Shown here: one piece after another, positions 52,239 to 62,758 of the stretch
How the letters are laid out: each line of letters starts with the position of its first letter
Position numbering within the stretch: position 1 is the first letter of the stretch
Source: Zelonia costaricensis
Lineage: Eukaryota; Euglenozoa; Kinetoplastea; Trypanosomatida; Trypanosomatidae
DNA: 64,000 nucleotides
Assembly: GCA_030849075.1 (NCBI GenBank)
Contig: JASAOO010003460.1
Location: 1-64,000, forward strand
Direction of reading: 5' to 3'
Program-made: the position numbers and the translations under genes
The notes under the pieces: generated by a model
What the model was told of the DNA's origin: nothing
Databases searched by the model: none
What the model saw: only the letters and a program-made list of their open reading frames with translations

Positions 52239-54623
52239 ATGGCGACCTCGGTCAAGAAAAAAGGCAACGCGAAGGAGCGGGCCGGGACGGAGGGGGCCAG
52301 CGGGGCGGCCAACGTGCAAGGCGCCTTCGTCTCTGCCGCACACCACACGGTGTGGCCGTACGAGGCCACACACGTGGACGGCGGGGACGAGCCGACCATC
52401 TTCACGGCCGCCGCCAACGCCATTCGCGGCCGCGCCAGCGGCGTCATCTCCGGCGACGACGCGTGGACACGAGTCGAGTCGGCAACTCGCTTGCGCAACG
52501 CGCAGGAGACGCTGCCGCACTCGCCGGACTGGGCAGCTGAGCGCGCCATGCACGCACGGCTGCAAACTACAGCGGTGCTGGACGAGAGGCAGCTGTCCAT
52601 ATGCAGCGCGTCCGCCGTCCCGTACGACCCCTCTCGGGTGCGCGACGTGCTGTACGAGGAGTGGCTGGACCACGTGGCTGTGTGCCGCGCGTCGCCGCTG
52701 CAGTACCCACATCACGTCATTGAGATGGACGCGGCGGGCGCCACCGGGCTCGAGGTGAGCACGCCGAAGGGCTTGCCGCGGCACTCCTTCGCCGTCGTGG
52801 CCGCCGTACTGCACCGCCTACTCGCCACCTACCTGCGCCGCAGCAACGAACGGCTGCCGAGCTTGCGGGAGGAGGAGGCGACGGTGCGTGTGCCGGCACG
52901 TCTCTTCACCCGGCTGCTCGGCAGTGCGCTGTACAACGTCAACTTCAGCGGCCCGCCGGCGGAGCGCAAGGACGTGGCGTTTGGGTGCTCCGACGTGAGC
53001 GACGCGGCGACGGACCGCACGGACAGCGCCGCGGCACCGCTGAGTGAGGTGGAGGCGGAGGTGGCGCGGCTGCGGGCGTGCCGGCCTGAGCCGCCGCCGC
53101 GCCGCTACGACGCCCTATCGATCGTCTCCTGCGCCGACGCCGCGCACATCAACGTCTGCGTCGGGCCGCACTACTACAAGCTCACCGTGATGAACCGGCG
53201 GGAGGGGCGGTTGCGCAGTGCGGCGGCCCTGGCCGCCGACCTTGAGGTCCTGCACGCGCATCACCTCGGGCTGCTGCGGCACGATCCGCTGCCCGGGGCG
53301 TCGCCCGCGGTGCGGCAGGATCGAGAGAAGCTGGATGCGATGTTCGCCCAGGTCTCCTGCCTGCCCGACAGCGTCGCCTTCGACGTTCGGCGCCGGCTGC
53401 GCGCGGCGAGCGAGGTGAACGCGTACTCGCTGGACGCCCTCGAGGCGGGACTCTGCACGCTGGTGCTTCGCGAGACCGCCGACCTCGACACCCCTGCCGA
53501 GGCGGTCAAAGCGGCGCAGTGGCTGCACAGCGTGTGCACGCTGCAGACCTCCCTCGCCGAGCCGACACGGTGGTCGATGCGGCTGCAGGCGCTCGTCGTG
53601 TCGATGGAGGCGGGAATGGAGTGGGCCGCCGCCGCCCTCCAGCAGCCCAGCCCCACCACGGCCCAGCGTACCCCCACCGACGACGGCGCAACGGGGCCGC
53701 TTGACCACCTCGGCGGCACCGCAGAGGCGTCCACGCCTGGCGGCGCCAGGGCAACCGCGCCGCCACACGAGTTCAGCACGCCGGTGGACGCGGCGGGGCG
53801 TGTGGAGCACCTCGAGCTGTGGCTGCCGGAGAAGCACCGCGTCCCGCTGCGCCCTTACGCCGCCCCGGCGTGGAACCGCGCGGCGACGCTGCAGCGGCTG
53901 CCCCTCACCCAGGGCAGCGGTGCCACTACACTGGCAGACTTCTGCATGGCGCTGCTGCGCGTGACGGCTGCGTGGAAGCGGCAGGGGCGCCTCGCCACCG
54001 GCCACGGCGGCAGCGGCGTCGGTCCTGGGAACTGGCCACGCATCGTCGTGGCACTGCAGCCGCCGCGGGGCGGGGCGCCGTCGCTGATGGCACTCGACAT
54101 GCCCCCGGTGCAGCACTTCTTCGAGGTCTTTGCCGCGCCGCCGCCTCTCTTTGCGGCCGAGACGCGGCGCCGGGTGGAGGCGGCGGCCAAGGCGGAGGTG
54201 GCGGCGCTGCTCAACATCAGCAGGCACTGCACGTCCACGACACGCACGGCGCTGCCGGGGCCACCGAGCACGAGTTGGTGGGCAGAGGGCGGCAAGAGCG
54301 GAAGCGGCACGGGCGCCGGCGCGGGCGCGGGGCGGCGCGTCGACGTGTGCCTTTCCTTTGCCGTCGTGCCGCGTCAGGCGGCGGTGTCGGTGGACGCAGC
54401 AACGTCCCCGCTGCCGGCCATTTCGCGCGTCGCTTCCGATGTGGCCCTGCCCAGCTTCCTGATGGTGCACTGCACGGCCCAGCAGACAGCCGCGGAGGCG
54501 CACCTGCGCGCCTGCCGCGCCGCCCTCGTCGACGCTGCCGTCGGCGCCAATACGCCTTCTGCGTCTGCCGCCGTGGCCGACTTCGCCGCGGAGCTCACCG
54601 AATGTATACAGCAGAGCCGCTGA
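52239..54623 (+). CDS. degenerate carnitine/choline acyltransferase-like protein
   Basis: This 794-aa protein shows the carnitine/choline acyltransferase fold without its active site. In order I see an EEWLDHVAVCRASPLQYP block (about 138-155), RLFTRLLGSALYNV (residues 222-235, the region of RLF.T.R.P in active enzymes), and INVCVGPHYYKLTV followed by GRLRSAAALAADLEVL. Next come LDALEAGLCTLVLRE, then AAQWLH and TRW at 443-445 (the AGQMLHGGG...NRW region). The C-terminal VHCTAQQTAAEAHLRACRAAL corresponds to the family's last helix. In active enzymes NRW is followed about 20 residues later by YEH.., with the catalytic His; here it reads EWAAAALQ, so Ala replaces His near residue 464. The STS motif is not visible. 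Low-complexity inserts occur near 473-505 and 680-700. I infer a pseudoenzyme or acyl-CoA/carnitine-binding protein. The ATG at 52239 is the first after the CA tract. Confidence 0.65.
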   Translation: MATSVKKKGNAKERAGTEGASGAANVQGAFVSAAHHTVWPYEATHVDGGDEPTIFTAAANAIRGRASGVISGDDAWTRVESATRLRNAQETLPHSPDWAAERAMHARLQTTAVLDERQLSICSASAVPYDPSRVRDVLYEEWLDHVAVCRASPLQYPHHVIEMDAAGATGLEVSTPKGLPRHSFAVVAAVLHRLLATYLRRSNERLPSLREEEATVRVPARLFTRLLGSALYNVNFSGPPAERKDVAFGCSDVSDAATDRTDSAAAPLSEVEAEVARLRACRPEPPPRRYDALSIVSCADAAHINVCVGPHYYKLTVMNRREGRLRSAAALAADLEVLHAHHLGLLRHDPLPGASPAVRQDREKLDAMFAQVSCLPDSVAFDVRRRLRAASEVNAYSLDALEAGLCTLVLRETADLDTPAEAVKAAQWLHSVCTLQTSLAEPTRWSMRLQALVVSMEAGMEWAAAALQQPSPTTAQRTPTDDGATGPLDHLGGTAEASTPGGARATAPPHEFSTPVDAAGRVEHLELWLPEKHRVPLRPYAAPAWNRAATLQRLPLTQGSGATTLADFCMALLRVTAAWKRQGRLATGHGGSGVGPGNWPRIVVALQPPRGGAPSLMALDMPPVQHFFEVFAAPPPLFAAETRRRVEAAAKAEVAALLNISRHCTSTTRTALPGPPSTSWWAEGGKSGSGTGAGAGAGRRVDVCLSFAVVPRQAAVSVDAATSPLPAISRVASDVALPSFLMVHCTAQQTAAEAHLRACRAALVDAAVGANTPSASAAVADFAAELTECIQQSR

Positions 54624-55247
54624 CACACCGCGCCCGCGTGTCGGTCCTGTTCCATGTCTGTTCTCTCTCACTCGCTCCGCTTTTGCGCTCGCTCGGCTTA
54701 CTGCCGCGTAGATGTACAGCCCCGCCACAGCGGCACACAAGCCAATTGCAGAGAAACAAACAAAAAAAAGAGACGAGCGCCAGGGCACTGGTAGGCAGCT
54801 TTGGCGATGCATCACGCCGCGGTTGTGTGTGGTGAGCATGACACTGGCCCGTTCGCGCGTCCTCTTTCACTTGCCCCCAAAGCCGTGGCGGATGTCGCCG
54901 CAGTCCAGGAGAGGCGTCTGACTTGCGCATCTGTTGGGTGTGCGTTCGTGTCGTCTGCCTGCATTCTTTTCCTTCTTTCCGAAGTGGTATCGCTCTGCAC
55001 TGCCCCCGCTGCACTTTCCTTCACCTCCCTCCTGCCTGGTGACACACGCAACCTCATCCCCTCCCCCCCTTCCGCACCCCATGCACGCCCAAGTCGGCTA
55101 CGATCACCAAGCCTCACCGTGTGCCGCCCGCGTGCTGCGCGCCGACTCGCATTCCGCACGGCACACTCGTCTCTCTGTTTTTTTTGTCCTCCTTTTCCCA
55201 CAGCTCGAACTCACGTTGTGGCGACTCCGCAACTGCGTGCTCACGCA
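54624..55247 (+). other. intercistronic region ahead of the repeat-motif gene
   Basis: No gene is seen. The front half is the presumed 3' UTR of the acyltransferase-like gene. The back half is C/T-rich, ending in CTCCTTTTCCCACAG with AG at 55202-55203, 44 nt before the next start. Confidence 0.65.
55167..55203 (+). promoter_or_regulatory. predicted trans-splice acceptor, 427-aa gene
   Basis: A T/C tract (TCTCTCTG, T8, GTCCTCCTTTTCCCACAG) gives AG at 55202-55203 and a 44-nt leader. Confidence 0.6.
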
Positions 55248-56531
55248 ATGGCGCAGCGCAGGGATCTGGTGGGGGCCAAGAACCTCCAGATGCGGGTGGA
55301 CGGCTCGGTCTTGTTCCTCTACACCGACCTCAGCACCGACTGCGGCGCGAGCTCGTCTGGCAAGTCGGTGCTGATCAGCACGAGTAGCGGCAACAAGCCG
55401 ATAGGCAAGTCCGGCGCCTTCCTCGGCTTCAACATCTTCACCAAATCCATAGAGAAACGCGACCTCTCTGCCACAGCCACCGACGCCCTTCGCGCGTCGA
55501 CCTTCACCGACGTCGGCGACGGCTGTCAGTGGCGCATGGAGGACGACGGAACGACCCTGTGCGTGCGCATCGACTTCGCATCGGTGAAGAAGCGCCTCGG
55601 GGCGTCGGGCAAGTCGATGCTGCTCGCCACCACCGGCGGCAACAAGCCCATCGCCGCGACAGGGCTCAGCTGCGGACTGACCTGCTACTACCCGGCCGAC
55701 AAGCCCTTCGATGCATCGCAGCTCGCGGCTGCTGACGCGGCCGAGGAGTCCCTGCAGATTGGGCAGACACGGGCAATGGAGGGGGGCTTCACAGTGCGCT
55801 ACGCCGCCGACAACGCCTTGCACGTCGCCTTCGACTTTCGCGCCGAGGACATGGCGGACGGGCACACCGCCACGCTGCCACCGTGCATGGTGGGAGACAT
55901 GAAGGTGGCCATGTACGTGGCCGCCCCCAAGGCATCCCGCACCCGCACGGAGCCGGCGGTGAGCTCGCAGCGCAGCAGCAGCAGCGCCTCCGCGGCCCCG
56001 TCCGCAGCGGGGTCACCCTCTTCGAGCCAGGTGACACGCACCACGTCCAGCGGCGACCTCCTGCTCGAGGACGGCAGAGCGGAGAAGGTGCGCAACATCG
56101 CCGTCACGTGCACGCCGGTGTCGACCACCGAGTCCGCCCGCGTGCCGCCCAGGTCGCAGCCGGACGCGTACACGGTCGACATCGCATTCGACCCGACGCT
56201 GAAGCTCGGGTACAGCGCGTCGGGCAAGTCCGTGACGGTCGCCTCCACCGGGGGCTTCCAGCGTGCAGTGGACTCGCAGGGCCGGGTTGTGTGTCGCGTG
56301 AGCCTCAACGCGTACCGCCCCGCAGCGCCCCTGTCCGACGCGGACGTGGCCGCTACCGTCAAGGCAGTGCTGGGCGACAAGCCCAAGACTGACTTGGCGA
56401 GTCTCTCGTTTAAGGCCGTTCTGGGCGAGGTCTCGGACACACTGGGGCTGAACGCCGCGATGCAGGACACGTACAAGCCCAAGATCAAGGAGGCCGTTGT
56501 TGCTTTCCTGAGGAGCGAAGGCGCGGCGTGA
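55248..56531 (+). CDS. protein with three S-G-K-S motif repeats, unknown function
   Basis: I do not recognise this 427-aa protein, but it is built from repeats. The motif SSSGKSVLISTSSGNKPIG (about 35-53) recurs as ASGKSMLLATTGGNKPI (119-135) and as SASGKSVTVASTGGF (323-337). Each is followed by a hydrophobic strand pair (FLGFNIF, CGLTCYY, VCRVSLNAY). This suggests three copies of a small beta-rich domain of about 100 residues, with the third separated by a Ser/Ala/Pro linker (about 235-270). The C-terminal 60 residues are helical (SFKAVLGEVSDTLGL...IKEAVVAFLRSEGAA). The SGKS string resembles a P-loop, but there is no preceding Gly-rich loop pattern nor a Walker B, so nucleotide binding is not supported. 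There is no signal peptide or membrane span. The ATG at 55248 follows a strong acceptor; upstream frame is leader-like. Confidence 0.78.
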   Translation: MAQRRDLVGAKNLQMRVDGSVLFLYTDLSTDCGASSSGKSVLISTSSGNKPIGKSGAFLGFNIFTKSIEKRDLSATATDALRASTFTDVGDGCQWRMEDDGTTLCVRIDFASVKKRLGASGKSMLLATTGGNKPIAATGLSCGLTCYYPADKPFDASQLAAADAAEESLQIGQTRAMEGGFTVRYAADNALHVAFDFRAEDMADGHTATLPPCMVGDMKVAMYVAAPKASRTRTEPAVSSQRSSSSASAAPSAAGSPSSSQVTRTTSSGDLLLEDGRAEKVRNIAVTCTPVSTTESARVPPRSQPDAYTVDIAFDPTLKLGYSASGKSVTVASTGGFQRAVDSQGRVVCRVSLNAYRPAAPLSDADVAATVKAVLGDKPKTDLASLSFKAVLGEVSDTLGLNAAMQDTYKPKIKEAVVAFLRSEGAA

Positions 56532-57345
56532 CGGCGCGACGAAGACGCATGCGCGCGGCTCCTCCACGGCTCATGAGTCGAGTCGACTGCCCGAACGAGC
56601 ATGTGTGTTGTACCCGTGCACTGCACGTCTTGGGTGTTCTTTTGGGAGGAGGGGCACAAACTTCAGGAGGAACGGTGAAACGTCACCGCACAGCGCCAAC
56701 ACAACGAAGGTCTTTGACAGTACCACCTCCAGACCAAGCTGCCGCACTTCAGCGCTGTGCAGTGTGCAGTGGGGACGCGGCACTCCCACGCGCGTGTGTT
56801 CTGCGCCAGCTGGCTCCCTCGGCCGCAAACATGGGCACGGCACGATCGCACGTGAAACTCGCTGCTGCTGCCGCGGTGAGTGGGAGAGCAAACCACCCCA
56901 AAATAAGCACACAAGGAAAGGAAAGGTGCTCCTGCGTCGCCGCGGTGGCACTGACGTGGAGCTTCCAAGAAAAAAAAAAAAAAGCCACACCCTCGTGCGT
57001 TCGACGTCTTCACTCTCCATCACCCACTTGCCCGCACACATGCGCTGTTTTCCTTTCTCGTCTCTTTGTATGACCACCACGGATGACGCGGCCAGCTGGA
57101 GCGGTGCCTCGACGCTGGTAGACGTCCAGGAGCTGCGACCTTTCTCCCCTTCACCTCGAGCTGCCTCCTTTCGTGCTGCAGAAGACGAGGTGCGCCCGCA
57201 GGGCTCGCGCAGACGAGACGGCGAGCCAAAACCCGCGCCACCACACACACACACACACACACGCACAGCTCTTTGTCCACGTCCGCTCCCCCGTGTCCTT
57301 GCACACCACACCTATTTCTAATACACCGCAGCGACGGCAGCGAGA
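56532..57345 (+). other. intercistronic region ahead of the 449-aa gene
   Basis: No gene is seen. It has mixed composition with an A-run of about 14 (56971-56984), a CA tract (57243-57264) and a weak acceptor at 57330-57331 only 14 nt before the next start. Confidence 0.65.
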
Positions 57346-58695
57346 ATGTCGTTCACGTACTTGGCGAATGCAGTGAACGTGAAGGCCTTGTATGCCGAGC
57401 AGAGCCTCAGCCTCTTCATGGACCTTGATCGAGGCGGCACCACGGTGGCCGAGTGCCGCAACTCCAGCGTCGAGGACCTTCCCTTGACATTGGGCCTCAC
57501 GCTCAGCCGAGTCGCGGATCTGTCAGAGCGCCCGCACACCTCCTTCTCGTACGCGCGGTGTGAGGGCGGCACGGGTGGCGATGCAGTGAAGCTCGACCTC
57601 AGTGGCGAGCACCTCCTCACCGCCAGCGTAAACCTCTCCACCTTCCCGGACGAGGCCCAGCGGCTGGACGCGGTGGGCGATGCGGCGACGGAGCACGTTC
57701 TCGTCGACCAGTCGTGGACCATACAGCCGCACTTTCGCCTCTCGGTGCGGCTGCTGGCACGCGCCGGTGCCGCGTGGCCGCTGCTGCAGGGCCCGCAGCC
57801 GACGGAGGCCTCATTCAGCAGGCCGCCACCGACCCCGCGCCGTGCTGTGCGCGGTGGCGGCGGCGATGGCGACGCTGCAGAGGAGGGGAGTCGACTGGAC
57901 GCCTACGCGCCGCGGTTTCCGTCCGCCTCGCAGAGCACGCTGCGCCGCGACCGCGCACCGTCGCTCTTCGACCGCTCCGCCCCCCGCTCGCAGCTGGAGG
58001 GGCCGTTGTACATGGACCAGGCCCGCTTTCCGATTGTGCGCATTCTCTTTGTGCCAAAGCTCTACACCGGCGCAGTTAGCACGCCGCAGATGATGCTGCG
58101 GGACATGGCCATACACGTGAGCGTGGAGAAAAGCAAGAGCGGCGCACACACCGCGTCGCGGCGCCCGGCGAGGGACCACTCCAAGACGGTGAATGTGCAC
58201 GTGCTGGACCGCATCCCGGCAAGCAGTCCCGCCTTGGACGAGGAGAGCCGCGTGCGTTTGCAGGGCCACGACGCTATCTGCCTCGCCTTCGACGCCCGCA
58301 AGCGCCGTCCGGTGGACGCGTCGGCGAGCACCTGCGATGTGGCTTCTGCGAAGCGGCTGGTCATCGACGGCTTCACCTTTGAGCTGACCGTGACCGCGAC
58401 GCACGTGCCGACGGAGACGGTGGAGTCGGTGCAGCGTGCCATCGAGGCCTACCAGTTGGACGAGGGAATTGCTGACGTACTCGACCTCGACATCGACGAC
58501 GTGCTGGAGTTTATCGAGAGGCGCTTCAGCTACATGCAGGACGCCACGGCGATTGATAAGATGAGGTATCAGAGCGTCGTGTGGGAGGCGATGCGCATCT
58601 GCCTGTGCCTCGGCGCGACGACGGACAACGACAGCAACATGGACGATTTCAGCGACGACGAGAACGGCATCAACGCCATCCTCATGAACAACTGA
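57346..58695 (+). CDS. conserved-looking protein of unknown function, acidic C-terminus
   Basis: I do not recognise this 449-aa protein. The first 150 residues look like a beta-rich domain (SLSLFMDLDRGGTTVAEC, LPLTLGLTLSRVADL). A Pro/Arg/Gly/Asp-rich linker (about 150-215) leads to a second ordered part (about 220-360: FPIVRILFVPKLYTG, IHVSVEKSKSG, HDAICLAFDARKRRP, FTFELTVTATHVPTE). The C-terminal 90 residues are helical and acidic (YQLDEGIADVLDLDIDDVLEFIERRFSYM) and end in a Asp/Glu/Asn-rich tail (DNDSNMDDFSDDENG). There is no signal peptide and no membrane span, so it is probably soluble. Third-position G/C bias is strong throughout, which supports it as a real gene. The ATG at 57346 is the first in a frame with no credible extension. 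Confidence 0.75.
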   Translation: MSFTYLANAVNVKALYAEQSLSLFMDLDRGGTTVAECRNSSVEDLPLTLGLTLSRVADLSERPHTSFSYARCEGGTGGDAVKLDLSGEHLLTASVNLSTFPDEAQRLDAVGDAATEHVLVDQSWTIQPHFRLSVRLLARAGAAWPLLQGPQPTEASFSRPPPTPRRAVRGGGGDGDAAEEGSRLDAYAPRFPSASQSTLRRDRAPSLFDRSAPRSQLEGPLYMDQARFPIVRILFVPKLYTGAVSTPQMMLRDMAIHVSVEKSKSGAHTASRRPARDHSKTVNVHVLDRIPASSPALDEESRVRLQGHDAICLAFDARKRRPVDASASTCDVASAKRLVIDGFTFELTVTATHVPTETVESVQRAIEAYQLDEGIADVLDLDIDDVLEFIERRFSYMQDATAIDKMRYQSVVWEAMRICLCLGATTDNDSNMDDFSDDENGINAILMNN

Positions 58696-61600
58696 GGCTG
58701 TCTCTCTCTCTCTCCCTCTCTCGCGCCCGTGTGGCTGCTGCTGAGTGGTTCACCCGGGTGCGCATGCGTCTCTCTGTGTGTGTTCGCGCGTGGGCGGTTG
58801 AATCTCTGAGCTGGCGCTTCCTCTTTCTTGTCCGAATGGATGGGCCGTCTTGCGCTGCTTTCTTTTACCATCCGCTGCTTGAGATTCACGAAACAACGGG
58901 AAACAAAAAAAAGAGAGAAAACGCCTCCTGCATGACGCGTAGTGCGCACGCGCCGTGGCACGGTGGTTTTTTTTTTCCGCTTCGCTTACACCGTGTCTCT
59001 CGCCACTCGCTGGCGGCGCATGTCGCAGCAGCCGGCTACCGCTTCCGTGTCGGCTGCACCCGCTCCCCGCATCCCGTGCTCTCCATACCTCCCTGCAGCT
59101 GCGCTTTCGCTCATCATGGCTGGCTGCTGTTCACCTCTGCATCCCCCACCTTCCGCCCTCGCACCTTCTGTCTGTCTCTCTCTCTCGCTCTCCACCCACG
59201 GCGTCCTATCCGAAGTTCCGGGCTGTTGGCGTACCTTTCGGTCCAACACAATCACATACACCATAGTTAGATCCATCGCACGCACGCTTCTTTCCCCCCC
59301 CCTTCCCCCACCCCCACCCGATCAGACACACGCACCTCTGCTGAGCAGTTGCAACGTGGCTCCGCGCAACGCACTCCGGTTGACTTTGCTCAACCCCCAC
59401 CCTCATTTCCTCTCTAACGATCCGCATATCCACTCAAAGGTGCACGGGAAAGACGCAGGGCGGCGCACAGGCACACAAAAAAAAAACAGAACACGCAGCA
59501 CTTCACGCGGACGTCGGCGGCAGTGCATCGCTCTTACACACCCCACAGCCGATTGGTTTTTCTTGTGTGTGTGTGTTGGGGCCCCATTCTCTTGCGCGGC
59601 GGTGGCATCGGCGGAGGTCCTGTCTCTTTACCTCTCTCGTCCCCGTTTCCTTGTGCCCACCACAGCCCTCTTGTCTCCATCGCCGTACTCCCTTCATCGG
59701 TCTTTGTCGCGCTGCCCCGTCCCGCCTTCCGCATTCGTCGCTCTCCCACCCTCTCCTACTCGTTAGCTCTTATCTCATTGCAGTCTCTTGCGTGCGCCGC
59801 TCCGCTGCTCCTTCTTGCCTTTTCGCTGTTGTTGTTCTCCCCGTCCTGTTGTTGACTTGTTACCGCACAGCTCCGCACGCCGTCACCGTCCACAGAGTTG
59901 ATCACCTTGATCAGGAGGAATACAGACAAGAAGAAAAGGAAGAAAAGAGAGAAGCCGCAGGAGAGGTCAGACAGAGATTGAGGAGCAGGCCGTTTCCCCG
60001 CCCTTTCCTCCGTCACATCTAACTACCAGAAAGCTAAACTTCACGGTGGTCACCAGTGCGCCAAGCGAGCAGCTCTGCTAGTCGCTGTCAATTCACAAGC
60101 CGACCCCCCTCCTTACTTCTCGCCACAACCGCTCTCCCTCTTCTTCGCCTCCCTTCCCTCCCTTCTCCCGCTCCCGTTCACGCTTACTTCCTTGAGTCCC
60201 TTTTCTTTGATACGTGCGCGCGTTCGTTTTCCGCCCTCGCCCACCCCCGACTCAGTTTGCCGCTCTGCCCCGAAATCCCCCGCCGCTTGGGTATCGCCCG
60301 TGTGCGCCCCCCCCCTCTCCCCTCCCTCCCTCCTCACTTCTCCCGTCCTCCCTCCTGCTGTTCCACCAGTCTCACGCGCCCCTCCTCCCCCCGTCCTCCT
60401 CCTCCTCCCTTGTTCGTGTCTCGCCCCCCCCCCCCCCTCGTCGCCAGCAGCAACCCCCCCCCCCAGACTGTCAGCTTCCGTCTCCCCTAACAGTCCTCCC
60501 CCCCAGCAGACGCGTCTCTCCTCCTTCTCCCCCTCTGTGCTCCACCCACCCACCCCCCTTCCCCTCATCCCCGCGTGCCCACCACCCTCGTCTGCTCGCG
60601 CCTGTGTCCAAGCATCAAAACAAAAAAAAGAGAAAAAAGTCAGCGTCGAGCCGCATCAGCGACCCCCGCCTCCCTCCCCTACCGCCACAGACGCATTGGA
60701 CGTCGCCGCTGCTTCGTCCGCCTCGGGCGTCGTGTGTGGCTCCCGCTTCTATCGGTGCGGTGGCTCTCCGCCCACCCTCCTCCTCTCCCTCCTGTCACGT
60801 CTCTTCTCCTCAAGTGACGGTTTTCGCTGTTGTGTCTACCGTTTGGCTTGACCGTTATTGGGTAGCTGTTGCTGTTGCTTTTCCTTGCCCTGAATCAGAT
60901 TTCTCGCCTGTCCTGTAAGTGCGTGTGCCACCCCCTGCACCTTTTCTTTTTTTCTGTGTGTGTGTGTGTGTCCCCTCACAGACGTGCACCCCCTCCCCCT
61001 CTCCTCTCTCCTCCTCCCCTCTACCTTTGTGGTTTCACCGTTTCTTCACTTCCTTTCTTTGCTGTTGTTGTTTGCCGCCTCGAGCCTGTGTGCGGTGTGT
61101 GTGCTGGTCTGTTTTGTTTGGTGCGTGCGCACCACATTCCATAAAACTCGTTGGCCGATCCTCTCTTCACCTCTCCTGCTTTTCTTTTGGTCTCTTTTTC
61201 TCTCCCGCTTTTTGTTTTTTTTCCCTTTGTGAGTGTCACTTCTGTTGAGCGCTGCCTTCACCTCCTCCCCTACACTTCGCTCATCACGTCACCTCTCCCC
61301 TTTCCCCATCCCGCTCCCCCTGCCCACCCACTTCATTCTTCACAAACTTCAAACTCGTGTTCCTCTGCGTGCGTGCGTGTCTGTGTGCGTGTGGCTCATT
61401 TTGACCCCCCCCCCTCCTCCGCTTTGTCCCCGACTGTAGTGCGTTGTGCGATAGTGATTGCCTTTGCCAGCGCGCGCAGCCCTCCTTACCTGTGCTTGCT
61501 TTCCTCCTGTTTCTTCTTTGCTTTGGCTTTCTATTTGCTCCTTTCCGAGATTCTTGTGTGTGTGTGTTTGAGTGTCTGTGTGTTGGTACTGTGAAGCCTG

Positions 61601-62758
61601 GCTGAACTTCCATCTTCTCCCCCTCACCGTCTCTCCTCGTTTCAGTGTCTCTCTCTCTTTTTGCCCCCTTTCTCCACCGTGCCGTTGTCACCATCTCGCC
61701 TGTTGGCTGCCTCTTCCGCTGTCGTGTGCTCTGCCAGCATTTGGTGCGCACTCGCAGAGCGTCAACCTCCCCTTCTCCACTCGGGATTCCCTGATCTTTT
61801 CCTTCTTCGCTTGTTGGCTCTTCTGGCTTACTGTTGGGGTGTACAGTTTAGCTTTGCACCTCCCTTCTTTTTTTCTTTTGCACTTCTCGTTTCCTTCTTT
61901 CTGTGTGTGTGTGTGTGTGTCTATCCGACGTGCCTACGCGTCTGTGTGTGCGCGCGCCCGTGTCTCGGTCACACCTTCATTTTTCTTGTCTTTCCCCCCC
62001 CTCCCCTACTCCTTGCCGCTTTACCATCCGCGTCCGCCGAGTCTGCAGCCTCTCTCCCCTCTGCACTCGCCGTCTAGCGCACCCCTCGCCTGAGTCTCTT
62101 TTTTTCCTTTTCCTTTCTTCGTTGAGGTGTGTTCTCCTGCCTGCGTGCTCCGTGTGCGTGCTTGCGGTTGGCGTGTTGGTGCTCTTGTAGTTGTCGCCCC
62201 CCCCCTCTTGGTGGCCCCCGTTGAAGTGTCTCAGCAAGCGCGCTGTCCTTTTTTTTTCGCCTGACCTTTTGTCTTCTTCTTGTTTATCTGATCATTCCTC
62301 ACCCCCACCCCCACCGCCGCGTTTCTTGTTCACGCGCTTGGCCCCTCCCTTCCCTTGTGGCGCTTCACTGACACTCAAACCAGCCGGGCGTCCGTGGTCT
62401 CGTACGCACACGCCGCACTCCTTGCTGAGCTGCTTTGTGTCCCACTCCCACTCCCCCCACCCCATCGCGTGTGCCCACTCAGCGTTTGGACAGCCGCTTC
62501 CGTCGCGTGCATCGTCTTTTCTCGCTCGATTGCATTGACGTCCCGTTGCCTGTTTCTTCTATTTTGTTTTCTTGCGCTTTTTTTTCTGTGCCTTATCGTG
62601 CGCACTGCACTGTTGTGCTTTGAATCCGTCATCACGTGCGCGCCTTTTCTGCCAACCGCCCTCCAAACGCGCAGAACTCGGAAGTTGTGGTCCGTTCCTG
62701 CAGCGGCGAAGACTCCTCCGCCCTCCACCCACCCACACGGAGCTCCCAGACCGCGTGA
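58696..62758 (+). other. 4 kb gene-free region
   Basis: No supported gene is seen. After the 449-aa stop comes a TCTC run, then mixed DNA with an A-run near 59477-59487. A heavily pyrimidine-rich stretch follows (about 59580-62700), with C-runs of up to 14 (60424-60437) and GT tracts (60955-60971, 61556-61568 and 61901-61921). The pyrimidine-rich frames are Pro/Ser/Leu-rich and not credible genes. The last acceptor, CTCCAAACGCGCAG (AG at 62673-62674), fits the zinc-finger gene. Confidence 0.6.
60424..60437 (+). repeat. poly-C run of 14
   Basis: A homopolymer of 14 C within a C/T-rich block. Likely unstable in length. Confidence 0.8.

Noticed and set aside
53115..54839. 574-codon minus-strand frame over the acyltransferase-like gene
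   Set aside because: Antisense shadow; the plus-strand frame carries the ordered family landmarks.
55353..55400. SGKS in the repeat protein as a P-loop ATPase motif
   Set aside because: It lacks the GxxxxGK spacing and any Walker B, and recurs three times as part of a structural repeat.
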